This document shows, one piece after another, positions 34,968-44,101 of a DNA stretch of 64,000 nt. A model generated the notes under the pieces. The model did not search any database. It was not told the DNA's origin and saw only the letters and a program-made list of their open reading frames with translations. Both the position numbers and the translations under genes were made by a program. Source of the DNA: Paraglaciecola sp. 20A4 (lineage in GTDB: Bacteria; Pseudomonadota; Gammaproteobacteria; Enterobacterales; Alteromonadaceae); assembly GCF_011378905.1 (NCBI RefSeq), contig NZ_WTPY01000001.1:62001-126000 (forward strand), written 5' to 3'. The number at the start of each line of letters is the position of its first letter. Positions within the stretch are counted from its first letter, which is position 1.

Positions 34968-35512
34968 CGTGCTTCCTTGTTCTGCGTTTCCACGCTGATG
35001 TTTGATGGCAAACACTTTATTAAACTAAAGTCTCTAATACCTTCTGCTAACCTTCCTTTTTTAAGTCATTGATTTTTATGTTTTATTTTATTTTTAGATT
35101 GGTTCGGGCAGGTTGTTTTTTATGCTTTCAAGTTTTACCAAAACGGCCATGCTGTAGCGGTAGAGGATTTTAAGACAAAAAAAACGCCATAAATTGGCGC
35201 ACAGAATAACCGGTACAATGACTCAAAAGTGCAATGTCATGTTCTTATTTGAAGTGGCTATAAAGTGCGGTGTAGTTAAAAGACAATATTTCGTCCCGTA
35301 TTAATATTACGCAGTATGTGTAATATTTTTAATACCTATCACATTTCACATTTATTATATAAAAATCAATATTAAACAATTGCTTAAGAATATTTTTAGG
35401 TCATCGGATATAGTGCTAATAAAAAAATATAAATTTAATTTTGTTTTAAGGTTCCGTTTTTAGCGTCTTAAGCGTTAGGGCATATAGGATACGACTAAAA
35501 AGGAGACAAACG
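34968..35512. other. AT-rich intergenic region upstream of the ECF sigma gene
   Basis: 545 bp without a coding frame, between a leftward cyclase and a rightward sigma factor gene. It contains the minus-strand terminator-like element listed next and must hold both promoters. Confidence 0.5.
35177..35200 (-). terminator. Minus-strand intrinsic terminator in an intergenic region
   Basis: Read on the minus strand, GCGCCA-ATTTA-TGGCGT is followed at once by eight T (positions 35184-35177). The terminator faces left, so it would end a transcript starting between 35201 and 35512, where no minus-strand gene is seen. It lies about 210 bp upstream of the cyclase start and could be the end of a small RNA or an attenuator in a long leader. 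Confidence 0.5.
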
Positions 35513-36085
35513 GTGTCAGTTGCACAACATATTAACAACCGTGATCTCCGAATTTATGTAGAAGATAACGATCTGAGTGAAGCTCAGCGGGCATTAATTA
35601 CCGATTTATTTAATCAACATAACGATACTCTGTTACGTTTTTTACGCGCCCGTTTACCATCGGACTCAGATGCCCATGAAGTTGCACAAGAAGCCTATGT
35701 TAGGTTACTTGATCTGGATAAACCGGGAGCAATTAGCTACTTACGTGCTTATCTTTTTAAGACTGCGTCGAATTTAGCAGTGGATCATTTGCGCTCTGCG
35801 CAACGGGCTAGTCGGTATCGGCCAATGACATTTTTTAAAGAAGAAGCTCCTTCGGAAGAACATGTTGCCTTAGTAAACGAAAAAATGAGATTGATGAATG
35901 GATTTGTGAATGAGCTGCCAGCTAAATGTCGCAAGGTATTCATGTTGAGTCGTTACCACGATATGACGACTAATGAAATTGCGCAACTAATGCGGTTGTC
36001 AGACCGAATGGTCAGAAAATATCTGGTTCGCGCAACTGAACATTGTCAAATGCGTTTGGAAGAAGCGACCGGAGGTGGTCAGTGA
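35513..36085 (+). CDS. ECF sigma factor, FecI type
   Basis: A 190-residue sigma-70-family factor of the extracytoplasmic class. Region 2 is seen as HNDTLLRFLRARL, EVAQEAYVRLL and YLRAYLFKTASNLAVDHLR; region 4 as ELPAKCRKVFMLSRYHDMTTNEIAQLM with the DNA-recognition helix SDRMVRKYL. It starts at GTG (35513) with AGGAGAC upstream. FecI-type factors are held or activated by a FecR partner and transcribe the neighbouring TonB receptor gene. The next gene overlaps by 4 bp and encodes FecR, and an STN-bearing receptor follows, so the whole cell-surface signalling set is present. Confidence 0.93.
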   Translation: MSVAQHINNRDLRIYVEDNDLSEAQRALITDLFNQHNDTLLRFLRARLPSDSDAHEVAQEAYVRLLDLDKPGAISYLRAYLFKTASNLAVDHLRSAQRASRYRPMTFFKEEAPSEEHVALVNEKMRLMNGFVNELPAKCRKVFMLSRYHDMTTNEIAQLMRLSDRMVRKYLVRATEHCQMRLEEATGGGQ

Positions 36086-37212
36086 AAGATAAAGAAACCT
36101 TAGAGCCCTTGCATGAGGCAACGCTATGGTATTACACCATTAAAGATCCAGAAGTACCTGAACAGGCAATAGTCGACTGGCTTTCTTGGCTACAAGCCAG
36201 TAATGAGAATACGCAAGCATTTGAGAAAATTGAACAGCTTATGCAATTGACCACTCAGGCGAAAGAGATTGATTGGCCGGACGACAATGAGTTGTTAGAC
36301 GATGATTATGTTGGCGAAATGAGTGTTCAGCAGTGGCGTTTGAATCAAAAGGGATGGCGAAAGTGGTATAGCATTTTTTTAGATTTTAAATTACCGGCTA
36401 AAAAAAACCTCATTCCATCATTTGCCATATCAATTGTGGCATTTGCGTTATTTGTTTTACTGAGCGCTCAGATGCCCAATTTTAACGAAAGTGATATTGC
36501 CGTATCGGTCCATGAAACAGGGTCTGGCCAACATGAACGAATAGAGCTCGATGATGGCTCAATCATTACGTTGGGCGCGCAAAGTTTAATTTCAGTCGCT
36601 TATAGCGAGGATCAACGAAAAGTATTGTTAGAGCGAGGGGAGGCTTACTTTGACGTTGCTAAAGATCCCAATCGGCCTTTTGTAGTGGGCTCGGGCAGTC
36701 GCACCGTTACCGCTGTCGGCACAGAGTTTAATATTATGCGTCAGTCTGAGCGAGTGGTCGTAACGGTAGCTGAAGGCAAAGTATTAGTTGAGCCAAAATC
36801 CAAGCCATCTTCAGTCCCTAGGATTATTAAAGCGTTCAAAAAGAAGTACGGTAATACGAATACGTTTTTAATTGCCGGGCAGCAACTGACATATAACAAA
36901 GATACGATTTCTGACGTTGAAGCAGCAAATTCGAAGGCTGTTACATCATGGAAGGAAGGCAGCTTGCAGTATTTAACTGAGAAGCTGAAGTTTGTTGTTG
37001 AAGATATTAATCGTTATTCAGAGCACCCCATCAGAATTGGAGATGAACTCGTCGCAAACCAAGCTTATTCCGGCACTGTGTACGCCAACAGAATAGAAAA
37101 CTGGCTTGATAGTATCTCAAAAGCGTTTCCGGTAAAGATCTTGACCCATAATAATGGCGATATTGTTCTTGTTACCGATACCACTAAAATAAAAAATAAT
37201 TCGGACCATTAG
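36082..37212 (+). CDS. FecR-type anti-sigma/sigma regulator
   Basis: A 376-residue inner-membrane protein. The start is the GTG at 36082, within the GTGA overlap of the sigma gene and after GGAGG; an earlier frame start at 36043 is rejected. The N-terminal cytoplasmic part (1-108) has the W-rich anti-sigma start (EATLWYYTIKDPEVP, VDWLSWLQ). A single membrane helix lies at about 109-131. The periplasmic FecR domain includes GQHERIELDDGSIITLGA, LLERGEAYFDVAKD, FVVGSGSRTVTAVGTEFN and a C-terminal STN-like region. It would relay occupancy of the receptor below to the sigma factor above. Confidence 0.92.
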   Translation: MKDKETLEPLHEATLWYYTIKDPEVPEQAIVDWLSWLQASNENTQAFEKIEQLMQLTTQAKEIDWPDDNELLDDDYVGEMSVQQWRLNQKGWRKWYSIFLDFKLPAKKNLIPSFAISIVAFALFVLLSAQMPNFNESDIAVSVHETGSGQHERIELDDGSIITLGAQSLISVAYSEDQRKVLLERGEAYFDVAKDPNRPFVVGSGSRTVTAVGTEFNIMRQSERVVVTVAEGKVLVEPKSKPSSVPRIIKAFKKKYGNTNTFLIAGQQLTYNKDTISDVEAANSKAVTSWKEGSLQYLTEKLKFVVEDINRYSEHPIRIGDELVANQAYSGTVYANRIENWLDSISKAFPVKILTHNNGDIVLVTDTTKIKNNSDH

Positions 37213-37250
37213 AAATTTATAGTTCCGATCTTGTCCGTTCTTCCGTCTAG

Positions 37251-37296
37251 GTAGGCAGGTGTTATTTAATTTTGAAGTTAAATGACATCTGCTTAC
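37251..37296 (+). promoter_or_regulatory. 19-bp RNA hairpin between fecR-like and receptor genes
   Basis: Positions 37251-37269 pair with 37278-37296 over 19 consecutive base pairs around an 8-nt loop. Three pairs are G-U in the plus-strand RNA and would be A-C mismatches in minus-strand RNA, which points to a function in the plus transcript. No T-tract follows, so it is not a simple terminator. It ends 37 bp before the receptor ATG and could regulate readthrough, mRNA stability or translation. Confidence 0.6.
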
Positions 37297-37333
37297 CCAA
37301 TAAATCAAAATAATTAAAACGGTGGAACATAAC

Positions 37334-40300
37334 ATGCGAAAACAAAGAAAAGGGAAACTCAATACAAGACTCTCCATTGTGGTTAGTGCGTTGATTCCAG
37401 CCTTAGTGTTCGCAGTGGATGCTAGTGAATTAGATAAATCGATAGAATTTAATATTCCAGCTCAGCCTTTGAATGCGGCGCTTTTAGCATTTTCAAAGCA
37501 GTCAGGTGTGCAATTAGCCGTTCAAACAAATATTATTGAAGGGGTCAATATAAGTGGCATCGTCGGCCAGAAGGTGACGTCTGATGCTCTGAGTACACTA
37601 TTGGACAATACCGGTCTTACCTACACCATTATCGGTGATGACACCGTGGCTATTTCTGAGCTTGACGGAAGCCAATCATTGGGAAAGTCTCTACTGACGT
37701 CCGCAAAAAAAGCAAGGACGTCAGTGGCGACAAGCAGTAATGAGTCTGCAAAAGACACGTTAATAAATAGAAACGAACAACAACTTGAAACAATCTCGGT
37801 GGTGGGTTCCAAAATTGGTAACTTACGCACTGAGGCGGCATTACCCGTCGCTGTATTTGACCAAGATGCAATTGATGCCATCGGTGCCAGTGACGGCAAT
37901 GAATTGATCAGAAGTATGCCGCAAATGGGGGATATGACATGGAACGAGTCATGGATACCCGGCAGCAGTAATGCTGCGCGAGGTGATATGGGCTCGCTCA
38001 ACCTCAAGAATCTAGGTGCTTCTAACACGTTACTATTGGTTAACGGCCGTCGATCAGTTATTCACCCGACCACTTCGACCGTAGACAACAGTATGTCCAC
38101 AACCACGTTTAACACCAATGCCATCCCGATGTACGGCTTGGATCGTGTTGAAGTGTTGCTAGATGGTGCTGCGGCAATTTACGGCTCGGATGCCATTGCT
38201 GGCGTCGTGAATATAGTCACAAATAAAGAGATTAACGGCGCGGGCGTCAAACTAAAATATGGCGCTGCCCCCGGCACTGAACGCTCAGATACAGAACTGA
38301 CAGGTTATTGGGGGAGTGATTTTGACAGCGGTCGAGGCAATGTGTCAGTTATGTATAATTTGTCACATAGAGAGCCTCAATACACCTCGGATCAATGGTA
38401 TACCGCAACGAGTGATCATAGAGATTTTTTAAATGGTACCGATCTTCAAGGAAGTGCGGCACTTGACCGACGTAGTACGTATACCCCATGGGGCAACTAT
38501 ATCGCCCCCGGTCAGATTTTTCAGAATGGGAATGCCCTTACTAGCTCCGCAGGGTATTTTCATACCGAAACCGGTGATTCACAAAATTGTATTACCCAGT
38601 CTTCACAAGGCACGTGCTTTGTTTCAGGCTCCGCGACGGGTGATTATAAATATGATGCGTCTAAGGAAAATACTTACCTCACGCCCAAGGTAGACCGGTT
38701 TAATGTATTTACTAATTTTACCTATCAGTTGATGGCTGATTTGGAACTATTTGGTGAATTATCTTTGTATAAAGCAAAAACTGAATATGTGACCGGAGCG
38801 GGTCTATTTTCTGTAAACCAACCTGTCTATGTGCCTGCTGATGCTTATTACAATCCTTTGGGAGCAATGTATTTAGCTGATGGCTCGCTAAACTCCAATC
38901 GTATTGCCAATTTGGATAACGTATCCGAAGAGGGAAGTGTCGTGCAATTGCGTAATTACAGATTTGCCGATGCAGGTGTGAGAGAAGTGGATGTCGATAA
39001 CATGCAGACGCGATTCTTAGTCGGTTTGAAAGGTTGGACAATTAACGATTTTGAATGGGAATCTGCCATGCTGTACTCCCAAGGTAAATCGGTAGATAAG
39101 TCAGAAGGGTATAGTGTATCGAAAATCGTTGATGCACTCTCCGGTACCACTGCTGATGCTTATAATCCATTTGCTGGTGGCTCACTTACCCACCCAAGCT
39201 ATGGTGATGACACTGCTAATTCACAGGCGGTTATTGACTCTTTTACCGTATGGACTAAACGAGAAAGTACCTCTGAACTTGCTTCCTGGGATTTTAAAGT
39301 CAATAAATCTGACTTGCTAAACTTACCAGCAGGTGAATTAGGTTTTGCGGCTGGCATTGAAGTGCGTTACGAGTCACTAAAGGATGATCGAGATCCACTG
39401 TTAGATGGCACGGCACCCTATACCGATTGGTATACGGGTACTGTTTATGACAGTGACCTAGCTGGCAGTAGTCCCACGCCAGATTCATACGGTAGTCGAA
39501 ACGTTAAAACAGCTTATCTAGAGTTTGCAGTACCGCTAATTGCCGAAGATTTTAATATTCCGCTAATGCAGTCTTTAGATATGCAATTGGCCGCTCGTTA
39601 TGAAAGCTATAGTGATGTGGGTGACATTTCGACGCCAAAAGTTGCTTTAGCATGGGCAGTGTCGGACGACTTGATGTTTAGAGGCTCTTGGTCTGAAGGC
39701 TTTAAAGCTCCTAACCTTGAAGTGCTAAATGCAGGTGAGATGGCACGGTATCTTACTTTCCCTGATTACATTTACTGTGAGGCTGCAGTAAGAGCTGAGC
39801 AAATTAGTGGTTATTCTCAGTGCACCAAATCTTATGACGTGACGTGGCATATGAAAGGTAATGACGATCTTGAGCCTGAAACATCAGAAAACGTATCAGT
39901 GGGGGGAGTATTTACACCGCAGTTTTTGCCCGATAATTGGGGCAACATGAAGTTCACTCTAGATGCTTGGCGCATCCAAATTGATGACCAAATTGGGGTC
40001 ACGCCAACACTTGATGTGATTATTCATGATCTGTATCTACGCACACAACAAGGTACGACAGATCCTCGCGTATTTAGAGCTGACCCGAGTAGTGATGATA
40101 TCGCGCTGTTTAGCGGTACGGGTTTGGATGCAGTAGGAGAAATTCAGTATGTGCAAACCGATTACGCTAACCTCAATTCTCTTGAGGCGAGAGGAGTAGA
40201 TTTTAGTTTTGATTGGAGTTCTGCGAAAACTGAATATGGTTCATTTTCATTTAATTTCGCGGTGTCTAAATTACTAAACTTCAAGCAAGCACTAACACAA

Positions 40301-40714
40301 GAAATGCAAGACGCGAAAGCGGCCCAAGACGCGGGTTTACTTGATGCTTACATCGTGATTGGCACAGCAGATGAAGTTGGGCGTAGTGGTAAAAAACCTG
40401 AGTGGAAAGGCAGCAGCCGATTTATTTGGCACTATGAGGATTTTATTTACCGCTTGTCTGCGCAATACACGGGCAGTGTACTCGATGGTAAATATGCTAG
40501 CGGCCTAGACTTTGAAGTTCCCTCGATTGTTACTTGGAATACATCGGCACAATACCAGCTCGATGAATCAATCTTAGATGGTGTCATCGCGGAAATTGGT
40601 GTGAGAAATATATTTGATAAAGAGCCTCCTTTAAATGCCTCAGGTAATTATTTGGCAAACCTTTATCTACCTTTCTCACGCTATGTTTACGCGAGTTTAG
40701 AAAAGAAATTTTAG
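37334..40714 (+). CDS. TonB-dependent receptor with N-terminal STN signalling domain
   Basis: A 1126-residue outer-membrane receptor from the ATG at 37334 (GGTGGA upstream). Its signal peptide is followed by an STN domain (about 38-112: FNIPAQPLNAALLAFSKQSG, VSDALSTLLDNTGLTY-like) that contacts FecR. The plug has LETISVVGSKI, LLVNGRRSVIHP and GSDAIAGVVNIVTN. A long barrel ends YASLEKKF. Size and the GSDAIAGVVN motif match the large STN/CarboxypepD-free receptors of alteromonads and xanthomonads often linked to peptides or complex organics. The adjacent amidohydrolase is the best clue to the substrate. Induction through the FecI/FecR pair is expected. Confidence 0.93.
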   Translation: MRKQRKGKLNTRLSIVVSALIPALVFAVDASELDKSIEFNIPAQPLNAALLAFSKQSGVQLAVQTNIIEGVNISGIVGQKVTSDALSTLLDNTGLTYTIIGDDTVAISELDGSQSLGKSLLTSAKKARTSVATSSNESAKDTLINRNEQQLETISVVGSKIGNLRTEAALPVAVFDQDAIDAIGASDGNELIRSMPQMGDMTWNESWIPGSSNAARGDMGSLNLKNLGASNTLLLVNGRRSVIHPTTSTVDNSMSTTTFNTNAIPMYGLDRVEVLLDGAAAIYGSDAIAGVVNIVTNKEINGAGVKLKYGAAPGTERSDTELTGYWGSDFDSGRGNVSVMYNLSHREPQYTSDQWYTATSDHRDFLNGTDLQGSAALDRRSTYTPWGNYIAPGQIFQNGNALTSSAGYFHTETGDSQNCITQSSQGTCFVSGSATGDYKYDASKENTYLTPKVDRFNVFTNFTYQLMADLELFGELSLYKAKTEYVTGAGLFSVNQPVYVPADAYYNPLGAMYLADGSLNSNRIANLDNVSEEGSVVQLRNYRFADAGVREVDVDNMQTRFLVGLKGWTINDFEWESAMLYSQGKSVDKSEGYSVSKIVDALSGTTADAYNPFAGGSLTHPSYGDDTANSQAVIDSFTVWTKRESTSELASWDFKVNKSDLLNLPAGELGFAAGIEVRYESLKDDRDPLLDGTAPYTDWYTGTVYDSDLAGSSPTPDSYGSRNVKTAYLEFAVPLIAEDFNIPLMQSLDMQLAARYESYSDVGDISTPKVALAWAVSDDLMFRGSWSEGFKAPNLEVLNAGEMARYLTFPDYIYCEAAVRAEQISGYSQCTKSYDVTWHMKGNDDLEPETSENVSVGGVFTPQFLPDNWGNMKFTLDAWRIQIDDQIGVTPTLDVIIHDLYLRTQQGTTDPRVFRADPSSDDIALFSGTGLDAVGEIQYVQTDYANLNSLEARGVDFSFDWSSAKTEYGSFSFNFAVSKLLNFKQALTQEMQDAKAAQDAGLLDAYIVIGTADEVGRSGKKPEWKGSSRFIWHYEDFIYRLSAQYTGSVLDGKYASGLDFEVPSIVTWNTSAQYQLDESILDGVIAEIGVRNIFDKEPPLNASGNYLANLYLPFSRYVYASLEKKF

Positions 40715-40723
40715 GTTTTTATC

Positions 40724-40753
40724 GTGCTTACTGGTTACCAGTAAGCACTTTTT
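40724..40753 (+). terminator. Intrinsic terminator/attenuator between receptor and amidohydrolase
   Basis: GTGCTTACTGG (40724-40734) pairs perfectly with CCAGTAAGCAC (40738-40748), a 3-nt loop between, followed by TTTTT. It sits 28 bp before the next ATG on the same strand. It should reduce, not abolish, transcription into the amidohydrolase gene, which has no room for a long separate promoter. Confidence 0.8.
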
Positions 40754-40776
40754 ATGCATGCTAAATAGGACATCAA

Positions 40777-43746
40777 ATGAAACAAATTCTTTCTAAGGCG
40801 ATATTAGCTGGATTGTTATTAATCAATGCTAATGCGGCCTGGGCAAAAGAACAAAGTAAGCCGCAAATTCATTATAAAAATCTTACGGTTAACCAAGGTA
40901 CTGCTATGTCAGTATCAGTATCCCCCGATGGTAAATGGTTAGCGATTGATTTACAGGGCAGCTTGTGGACGCTGTCCAGTGAAGGTGGGGAAGCGACTAA
41001 GATAACAGATGTATTTGATGATGCGCATCAGCCAACTTGGTCACCGGATGGCAAAACATTGGCGTATTTTGCGTTTATAGACGGAGGCTACGATCTTTGG
41101 TCTATTGAGCCGGATGGCAGCAATCGACAGCAATTAACATGGGGGCCGTATGACGATAGAGAGCCCGTATGGTCACCAGATGGCAGCAAAATCGCCTTCG
41201 CCTCGGACCGGAAAGGGACATATACCAGCTATAACATTTGGACCTTGAATATGGCCAGTGGTGAGCTTACTGCTATAACCGATGATATATATGAAAATCG
41301 CATGCCTACTTGGTCAGCAAACGGCAAAGAGATAACGTATACCAGTATGCGAGACAAGCAGTATGGGCTTTGGAGCACTGATATAAGGGATCTAAATGAA
41401 AAGCTCATTTTGACGGATACGGCTGTGATTAATAACCCGTCTTGGAGCCCCTCCGGTAAGTTGGCGTATAGTCGAAGTAATGGGCACAAAATGCAGCTTT
41501 TGATCGATCAAAAAATTGTCAGTGGTGAGGATGATGTGTTTCCTTTTCAACCTAGTTGGACTAAAAACGGTCAGTATTATTATGTTGCAGAAGGCGAAAT
41601 CAAACGCGGTCAGCTGACGAGTAAGTCCATTAGTACCATCCCTTTTAGTGCGAAGTTGAAATCGGGCAAAGAGGAGTATGTTAGGAGCGTACGTGACTTT
41701 AGTTCAGCTGAGGAAAATGCAGCTGTGGGCGTTGTAAGGCCAGCACTTTCACCAGACGGTAAGAAAGTGGCCTTTGTTGCCTTAGGTAATTTGTATTTAA
41801 TGACCATTGGTCAAGAGCCTGAAAACTTAACCGATGACCACTATATGCAAGCGGATCCATCTTGGTCACCTGATGGTAAGTATTTAGTATACTCATCTGA
41901 TCAAGGCGGAGATATGATGCAGTTATGGACTCGAGAAATAGCAACGGGAAAAGAACGTCAGTTAACAAATATTACGACTCAACCTCTTGAAGCAACGTGG
42001 TCGCCAGATGGAAAACGTATCGCTTATCTGAACGTTGATGGTATGTGGGGCGTTGCAGGCTTGGCTGTGGTTGACGTTGCAAGTGGCAAAATTACGACGC
42101 TAACGCCCTCGTTGAAACAACCAGGGAAACCGACTTGGTCGGCAGATAGCAAACGAGTGGCGATTGCCGGAACGTCTTCTTTTTCACATAGTTTTCGCGA
42201 AGGGACTAATCAGGTTTACGTGGTCGCTGCTGACGGCTCGCAAAGTGATAAGTGGTATTCGCCTGAGCTGAATATGTCAATTGATACCCGTGGTGGAGCC
42301 GGACCCGTTTGGTCACCAGACGGTAAAAAAATGGCTGCTATTTATGGCGGAACCTTACATGTATGGCCGGTATCTTTAGAAGGAAAGCCTTTAGGCCCAC
42401 CTCGAAGTATCACCAATGAAATTGCCCACTCCCCTAGCTGGGCTGGTGACTCCACAACAATGCTGTTTCAGTCAGAAGATAAACTTAAAACTGTTAATGT
42501 GTTAAGTGGCGAAATTTCTACCATAGAGATGCCCCTTACTTATAAGATGGATAAGCCTGACGAACGTTTGGTTGTGCATGTTGGCGGCTTATTTGATGGT
42601 GAGAACGACCGCATACAGAAGAATGTTGATATTATTATCGACGGTAATTTAATTACCGAAATCGTCCCTCATAATCCGCAAAATCATAAAGCCTCAAAGT
42701 TTTATGATGCTTCTAACCTAGTAGCTATGCCTGGCATGATAGAAAGTCATGTGCACCCACAAAAGGATTTAGGCCAGTCTGCACATCGAGCTTGGTTAGC
42801 GTATGGCGTCACCACAGTGCGCGACTTAGGTAACCAGCCTTACCATGGTGTTGAGGACCGCGAAGCCAGTGAAGCTGGTGTTAGAGTCGGTCCAAGAATA
42901 TATACGACAGGACACTTGATGGAGTGGCAACGAGTATATTATAAAATGGGAATCGCCATTTCAGGTCCTGCCCATTTAGAAAAAGAGCTAGGTAGAGCTA
43001 AAGCACTGAAATATGACCACCTAAAAAGCTACGTACGGTTACCTGATGCTCAGCAGAAAAAAGTAGTGGGTTTCGCTCATCATGATATGGGAGTACCGGT
43101 ATCCTCACATGAAGTATATCCATCGTCAGCTATTGGCGTAGATAATATCGAGCACTTAGGCGCGACAAGCCGCAGAGGATATAGCTTAAAACACATCCAT
43201 GGTCATGCATTTGATGATGCCACACAGCTCATCGATAAGGTGATTACACCGACTATTTTTGGTGCGATTAACGGTTATCTAGTTAGAAATCCTGAGTTGG
43301 TTAATGATCCGCGTTTAAGCCTTTACCCCAGTTGGGCACAAAAAGGAATCAAGCATCCTCGGGAGTTTCCTGCCGAGTATCAAGCATCCCTCAAGAAAAT
43401 GGCTACTACTTTAAAAGCGCTATTTGATAAAGGTACAACGATTACAGCTGGTACTGACTTGGTGATGGCGCTAAATCTTCATGCAGAAATAGACTTTTAT
43501 GTCACTGAAGCTGGGTTAACACCGTTTCAAGCATTGCGCTCAGCTACTGCAGTGCCAGCAAAAACGCTCGGTTTAAATGCCGGGACATTGGAAGCGGGCA
43601 AACTAGCAGATATCGTGTTTTTGGAGGCGAGTCCTTTAGACGATATTGCCAATACGACGAAGGTAAATATGACGATGATCAACGGGCATCTCTTGTCACA
43701 ATCTCAGTTATTGGACAAGCAAGTTCCCATCGATGTTTTTAATTAA
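40777..43746 (+). CDS. Exported amidohydrolase with N-terminal TolB-like beta-propeller
   Basis: A 989-residue protein with a Sec signal peptide (to about 23, AWAKE). Residues about 40-600 contain repeated PD40/TolB propeller blades, each ending in a variant of SPDGKxxAY/xF; at least nine copies are visible (SVSPDGKWLAI, TWSPDGKTLAY, VWSPDGSKIAF, SWSPDGKYLVY, TWSPDGKRIAY and others). The C-terminal third is an amidohydrolase barrel: metal-binding HVH in MPGMIESHVHP, GVTTVRDLG, H in VSSHEVYP, NIEHLG, and the final Asp in TAGTDLVMAL. Such fusions hydrolyse peptide or amide bonds of substrates such as dipeptides. The TonB receptor upstream probably imports the substrate and this enzyme processes it in the periplasm. 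Confidence 0.88.
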   Translation: MKQILSKAILAGLLLINANAAWAKEQSKPQIHYKNLTVNQGTAMSVSVSPDGKWLAIDLQGSLWTLSSEGGEATKITDVFDDAHQPTWSPDGKTLAYFAFIDGGYDLWSIEPDGSNRQQLTWGPYDDREPVWSPDGSKIAFASDRKGTYTSYNIWTLNMASGELTAITDDIYENRMPTWSANGKEITYTSMRDKQYGLWSTDIRDLNEKLILTDTAVINNPSWSPSGKLAYSRSNGHKMQLLIDQKIVSGEDDVFPFQPSWTKNGQYYYVAEGEIKRGQLTSKSISTIPFSAKLKSGKEEYVRSVRDFSSAEENAAVGVVRPALSPDGKKVAFVALGNLYLMTIGQEPENLTDDHYMQADPSWSPDGKYLVYSSDQGGDMMQLWTREIATGKERQLTNITTQPLEATWSPDGKRIAYLNVDGMWGVAGLAVVDVASGKITTLTPSLKQPGKPTWSADSKRVAIAGTSSFSHSFREGTNQVYVVAADGSQSDKWYSPELNMSIDTRGGAGPVWSPDGKKMAAIYGGTLHVWPVSLEGKPLGPPRSITNEIAHSPSWAGDSTTMLFQSEDKLKTVNVLSGEISTIEMPLTYKMDKPDERLVVHVGGLFDGENDRIQKNVDIIIDGNLITEIVPHNPQNHKASKFYDASNLVAMPGMIESHVHPQKDLGQSAHRAWLAYGVTTVRDLGNQPYHGVEDREASEAGVRVGPRIYTTGHLMEWQRVYYKMGIAISGPAHLEKELGRAKALKYDHLKSYVRLPDAQQKKVVGFAHHDMGVPVSSHEVYPSSAIGVDNIEHLGATSRRGYSLKHIHGHAFDDATQLIDKVITPTIFGAINGYLVRNPELVNDPRLSLYPSWAQKGIKHPREFPAEYQASLKKMATTLKALFDKGTTITAGTDLVMALNLHAEIDFYVTEAGLTPFQALRSATAVPAKTLGLNAGTLEAGKLADIVFLEASPLDDIANTTKVNMTMINGHLLSQSQLLDKQVPIDVFN

Positions 43747-43792
43747 CATTTAGCAATGGCAAAGCGTGCATAGCGCACTAATTGTTTCTGTA

Positions 43793-43830
43793 AAAGAGCC
43801 TTCACTTCAAACGTGAGGGCTCTTTCTTTC
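43793..43830 (+). terminator. Rho-independent terminator after the amidohydrolase gene
   Basis: AAAGAGCCTTCAC (43793-43805) pairs with GTGAGGGCTCTTT (43813-43825) with one G-U pair, followed by CTTTC. It closes the receptor/amidohydrolase unit. Confidence 0.85.
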
Positions 43831-43903
43831 TAAGTTAAGTAACTTTGTTGCTATGGATACTGAAAACACCTCAATAACTACGCTAAGGGAAATAGACATT
43901 TGC

Positions 43904-44101
43904 TTAGAGAGTTCTATGATTACGGTGACGCATTGAGGAAAAGCTGAAATAGCATTTCAATGCATAGGCACTGACAATCGGTACGCATATTACGCTGGCT
44001 ATGGTAAACACCACATCCCCTATGGTATCAAAAAAGATGCTCTGGCTGACGTAACCCAAAGTACAAAGTAAGGCGATGTGTAATAGTAGAAACGTTTTCA
44101 T
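43904..44101 (-). CDS. Small membrane protein (65 residues), unknown
   Basis: The ATG at 44101 is preceded by AAAGGAGCTAAC, an excellent ribosome-binding site, which is the main reason to accept the gene. The product has two hydrophobic helices (about 3-22 and 26-48: DVVFTIASVICVPIVSAYALK) and a short basic tail (RHRNHRTL). That is a hairpin membrane protein with no recognised family. It is transcribed toward the terminator of the amidohydrolase gene and diverges from the tubulin-like gene. Confidence 0.55.
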   Translation of the reverse strand: MKTFLLLHIALLCTLGYVSQSIFFDTIGDVVFTIASVICVPIVSAYALKCYFSFSSMRHRNHRTL

